NCBI RefSeq assembly: GCF_030408615.1
Contig: NZ_CP047187.1
Coordinates: 248,001 to 312,000 of the forward strand
From: Corynebacterium bovis DSM 20582 = CIP 54.80
GTDB taxonomy: Bacteria; Actinomycetota; Actinomycetes; Mycobacteriales; Mycobacteriaceae
Length of the DNA stretch: 64,000 nucleotides
Direction: 5' to 3'
How positions within the stretch are numbered: position 1 is the stretch's first letter; the number at the start of each line of letters is the position of its first letter. This document shows, piece by piece, positions 61,609 through 64,000 of this stretch. The notes under the pieces are model-generated. The model was not told where the DNA came from, ran no database searches, and worked only from the letters and a program-made list of their open reading frames with translations. The position numbers were made by a program, and so were the translations under genes.

Positions 61609-62232
61609 GTGAATCTCGACGAGAGCCGCATCTGGCTGCGCAGCATCCTCCCGGACGACCCGCAGTTCACGGTCCGGCAGGTCGGCCCGAGCTTCCCGGA
61701 CTTCCACGTCGCCGAGGTGCAGCTTGCGGGGGAGACCGTGGCGGTCACCGCCGACGCCGCGCGCATCGAACCCGGGCTCGTCACCGAGGACGGGTCGGAT
61801 CTGCGGGTGGAGCTGCTCACGGTCGTCGCCGGGGGAGGGACGACGGCCGCAGCGCTGGTCACCGCCGCCGCGACGATGATCGCCCAGGACCCCCACACGC
61901 ACAGCCCCCAGCCGGGGACGATGCTGCGGGACCTGGGCGAGCACGTCGATGCGTCGTTGACCGCGCGGCACGGGCTGCTCGTCGTGCCCTGGGTGTGGGA
62001 CCGGGGCGTGCCGAACATGCACGAGGTCACCGCCGGCGGGCGGCACGCCGGGGGTGCGGCGCACCACGAGTTCACGCACCCGGGGCGGCTCACGGTCGTC
62101 GCGCAGCTCATGATGCTCACGGACCCGGAGGCGGACTACGCCGCCGCCCACGGTGTGCCGGCGCTCCAGGACGTGCTCGCGGCGTCCGGGGTGAACCTCA
62201 ACGACGTCCGGCGGCCGGCCGTGGCGGTCTGA
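61609..62232 (+). CDS. Conserved hypothetical protein between aspT and dnaX
   Basis: A 207-residue soluble protein with no signal or membrane segment. The C-terminal third (GGAAHHEFTHPGRLTVVAQLMMLTDPEADYAAAHGVPALQDVLAASGVNLNDVRR) suggests a compact alpha/beta domain, but I cannot name the family. The GTG start is 4 bases after aspT, so they are co-transcribed. Confidence 0.75.
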   Translation: MNLDESRIWLRSILPDDPQFTVRQVGPSFPDFHVAEVQLAGETVAVTADAARIEPGLVTEDGSDLRVELLTVVAGGGTTAAALVTAAATMIAQDPHTHSPQPGTMLRDLGEHVDASLTARHGLLVVPWVWDRGVPNMHEVTAGGRHAGGAAHHEFTHPGRLTVVAQLMMLTDPEADYAAAHGVPALQDVLAASGVNLNDVRRPAVAV

Positions 62233-62265
62233 CCGCGGGCCTCCTGGGCTGTCCGGACCGGACTG

Positions 62266-62271
62266 TAGGCT
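62266..62271 (+). promoter_or_regulatory. -10 box TAGGCT of dnaX, leaderless start
   Basis: TAGGCT ends 7 bases before GTG 62279, with no ribosome site between. Confidence 0.55.
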
Positions 62272-62278
62272 GATAGCC

Positions 62279-64000
62279 GTGGCACTCTACAGGAAGTACC
62301 GGCCTGCCTCGTTCGCCGAGGTCGTGGGTCAGGAGCACGTGACGGAGCCGTTGTCGACAGCCCTCGACAGCGGCCGGATCAACCACGCGTACCTGTTCTC
62401 CGGGCCGCGTGGCTGCGGGAAGACGTCGTCGGCCCGGATCCTCGCCCGGTCGCTGAACTGCGTCGAGGGGCCCACGTCCACGCCGTGCGGGGTCTGCGAC
62501 TCGTGCGTGGCCCTGGCGCCCGGGGGGCCGGGGACGTTGGACGTCACGGAGCTCGACGCCGCGACGCACAACGGTGTGGACGACATGCGGGAGCTGCGCG
62601 ACCGGGCGTTCTACGCGCCGGCGGAGTCCCGCTACCGGGTGTTCATCATCGACGAGGCGCACATGATCTCCTCGGCGGGGTTCAACGCCCTGCTGAAGAT
62701 CGTCGAGGAGCCGCCGGAGCACCTCATCTTCATCTTCGCGACGACCGAGCCGGAGAAACTGCTGGCGACGATCCGGTCGCGGACGCACAACTACCCCTTC
62801 CGCCTGCTCACCCCGCCGGCCATGCGCGGCCTGCTGGAGAAGGTCTGCGGGGAGGAGGGCGTGATCGTCGAGGACGCGGTGTACCCGCTGGTCATCCGGG
62901 CGGGCGGCGGGTCCCCCCGTGACTCCCTGAGCATCATGGACCAGCTGCTCGCCGGGGCGGGGCCGGAGGGGGTGACGTACACCCGTGCGCTGGCGCTGCT
63001 GGGGGTGACGGACTCCGCGCTCATCGACCGGGCCGTGGACGCCCTCGCCGGGCACGACCAGGCGGCGTTGTTCCGCTGCGTCAACGAGGTCATCGACGCC
63101 GGCTACGACCCGCGCCGGTTCGCGACCGACCTGCTGGACCGGTTCCGGGACCTGCTCGTCGTCCAGGCCGTGCCGGACGCTTTCGAGCAGGGGCTCGTCG
63201 ACGCCCCCGCGGACCAGCGGCAGATCCTCTCCGAGCAGGCCCAGGACCTGGGGCAGGCGACGCTCACGCGGTGCGCGGCCCTCGTCAACGAGGGGTTGGA
63301 GCAGATGCGCGGGGCGACGGCACCCCGGCTGCTCCTGGAGATCCTGTGCGCCCGCATGGCCCTGCCGGCGGCGGGCACGACCGTGGAGGCGTTGGCGCAG
63401 CGCATCGAGGCCCTCGAGTCCGGTGGCGTGCGCGCCGTCCCGGGGGGACCGGGTGCCGGGGAGGGCACGCCGTCGCTGTCCTCCGGGAAGCGGTACGAGC
63501 GCCGGTCCCAGCGCCAGGCGCGCGAGGCTGCGGAGCGGGCGGCCCGGGAGGCCGCCGGTGCCGCGGCGGCCGGCACCGGCGACGGCGCGACCGGCACGGG
63601 TGCGGCGACCACGGGCGGGGACGTGGACCGGTCCGCGGCGACCGTGCGCGAGTCCCCGGAGGCCGTGCAGGCCACGGCCGCCGGGGCGGCGACGACGGCG
63701 GCGATGGCCGACGGTGTGGAGACACCCGCCGCGTCGCCGGCCACGTCGCCGGACGCTGGCGCGACGGATGCGACCGATACGACCGATACGACGGGTTCGA
63801 CGGGTTCGACGGGTTCGACGGCGACGCCGGACGGTTCCGCCGGGGCTGACAGTTCCGCCTCGCCCGCCACTCCCGCCACTCCCGGCGGTGCCGGCGGGGA
63901 CGACGCCACGGACGGTGTGCAGGACCGGACCCCGGACGGGGCAGCGGACGCGGCGGAGGAGGACCCCACCGTCGCCGAGGCCCGTCGCGCGCGGGAGATC
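62279..64000 (+). CDS. dnaX: DNA polymerase III subunit gamma/tau (partial, runs off the window)
   Basis: The first 574 residues of the clamp-loader subunit. ALYRKYRPASFAEVVGQEHV opens it; Walker A GPRGCGKTSS (42-51), zinc ligands Cys61, 70, 73 and 76, DEAH (125-128) and the SRT sensor (ATIRSRTHNYPFRL) are all present, followed by domain III to about residue 390. After that comes a long Ala/Thr/Gly-rich linker with TTGSTGST-type repeats, typical of actinobacterial tau. GTG 62279 is set by the -10 box seven bases upstream. The 3' end lies outside. Confidence 0.96.
   Translation, partial: MALYRKYRPASFAEVVGQEHVTEPLSTALDSGRINHAYLFSGPRGCGKTSSARILARSLNCVEGPTSTPCGVCDSCVALAPGGPGTLDVTELDAATHNGVDDMRELRDRAFYAPAESRYRVFIIDEAHMISSAGFNALLKIVEEPPEHLIFIFATTEPEKLLATIRSRTHNYPFRLLTPPAMRGLLEKVCGEEGVIVEDAVYPLVIRAGGGSPRDSLSIMDQLLAGAGPEGVTYTRALALLGVTDSALIDRAVDALAGHDQAALFRCVNEVIDAGYDPRRFATDLLDRFRDLLVVQAVPDAFEQGLVDAPADQRQILSEQAQDLGQATLTRCAALVNEGLEQMRGATAPRLLLEILCARMALPAAGTTVEALAQRIEALESGGVRAVPGGPGAGEGTPSLSSGKRYERRSQRQAREAAERAAREAAGAAAAGTGDGATGTGAATTGGDVDRSAATVRESPEAVQATAAGAATTAAMADGVETPAASPATSPDAGATDATDTTDTTGSTGSTGSTATPDGSAGADSSASPATPATPGGAGGDDATDGVQDRTPDGAADAAEEDPTVAEARRAREI

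Overview
The window looks like chromosomal DNA of a very GC-rich Corynebacterium (order Mycobacteriales). The evidence is third codon positions that are nearly all G or C; gene order that, as far as I recall, matches C. glutamicum around pat, tyrA, tadA, tRNA-Ser, tgt, gluQ, aspT and dnaX; a PspC-type envelope-stress system; and many starts that sit 6-8 bases after a TANNNT -10 box (leaderless mRNAs). A linked pair for 10-methyl branched (tuberculostearic) fatty acids plus urease fits the lipophilic C. urealyticum / C. variabile / C. bovis type of species. The species call is an inference.

Layout. 1-3 kb: tail of an unknown gene, then a three-gene ABC-2-type exporter operon. 3-8 kb: amidotransferase, flavodoxin-like reductase, DUF418 membrane protein, small membrane protein, nitronate monooxygenase. 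7.7-12.4 kb: envelope-stress module (LuxR-type regulator, PspC-fused sensor kinase, lipoprotein, PspC protein, GlsB/YeaQ-type protein). 12.6-15.5 kb: HrpB helicase. 15.8-22.2 kb: urease operon in the order ureA, a His-rich protein, ureB, ureC, ureF, ureG, ureD, with no ureE. 22.3-25.9 kb: ArsR regulator divergent from a FecCD-type permease, binding protein and ATPase. 26-27 kb: glyoxalase-fold protein and GNAT. 27.2-30.7 kb: FAD oxidoreductase, CFA-type methyltransferase and PGPGW protein. 30.8-40.9 kb: housekeeping genes and four tRNAs. 41.2-59.2 kb: two giant, paralogous, repeat-rich, wall-anchored VWA adhesins in tandem, the second broken by a one-base deletion. 59.6-64 kb: tRNA-Ser(GGA), SRP RNA, aspT, a hypothetical gene, and dnaX running off the end.

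How the parts may work together. The 15.8-26 kb block can be read as one nickel-urease system: a metal-complex importer, a possible metal-sensing ArsR repressor, and a urease operon whose missing UreE seems to be replaced by a degenerate CbiX-like protein with a 75-residue alternating His-X tail. The same 9-bp palindrome, TGACTGTCA, lies just downstream of the predicted ureA promoter and inside the ArsR/permease promoter region. The adhesin block is the most variable part: 7 and 17 copies of a ~139-residue repeat, long stretches that look identical between the two genes, a shared promoter element, and LAKTG (not LPxTG) sorting signals. tgt and gluQ form a divergent tRNA-queuosine pair in which Tgt has lost its zinc-binding cysteines.
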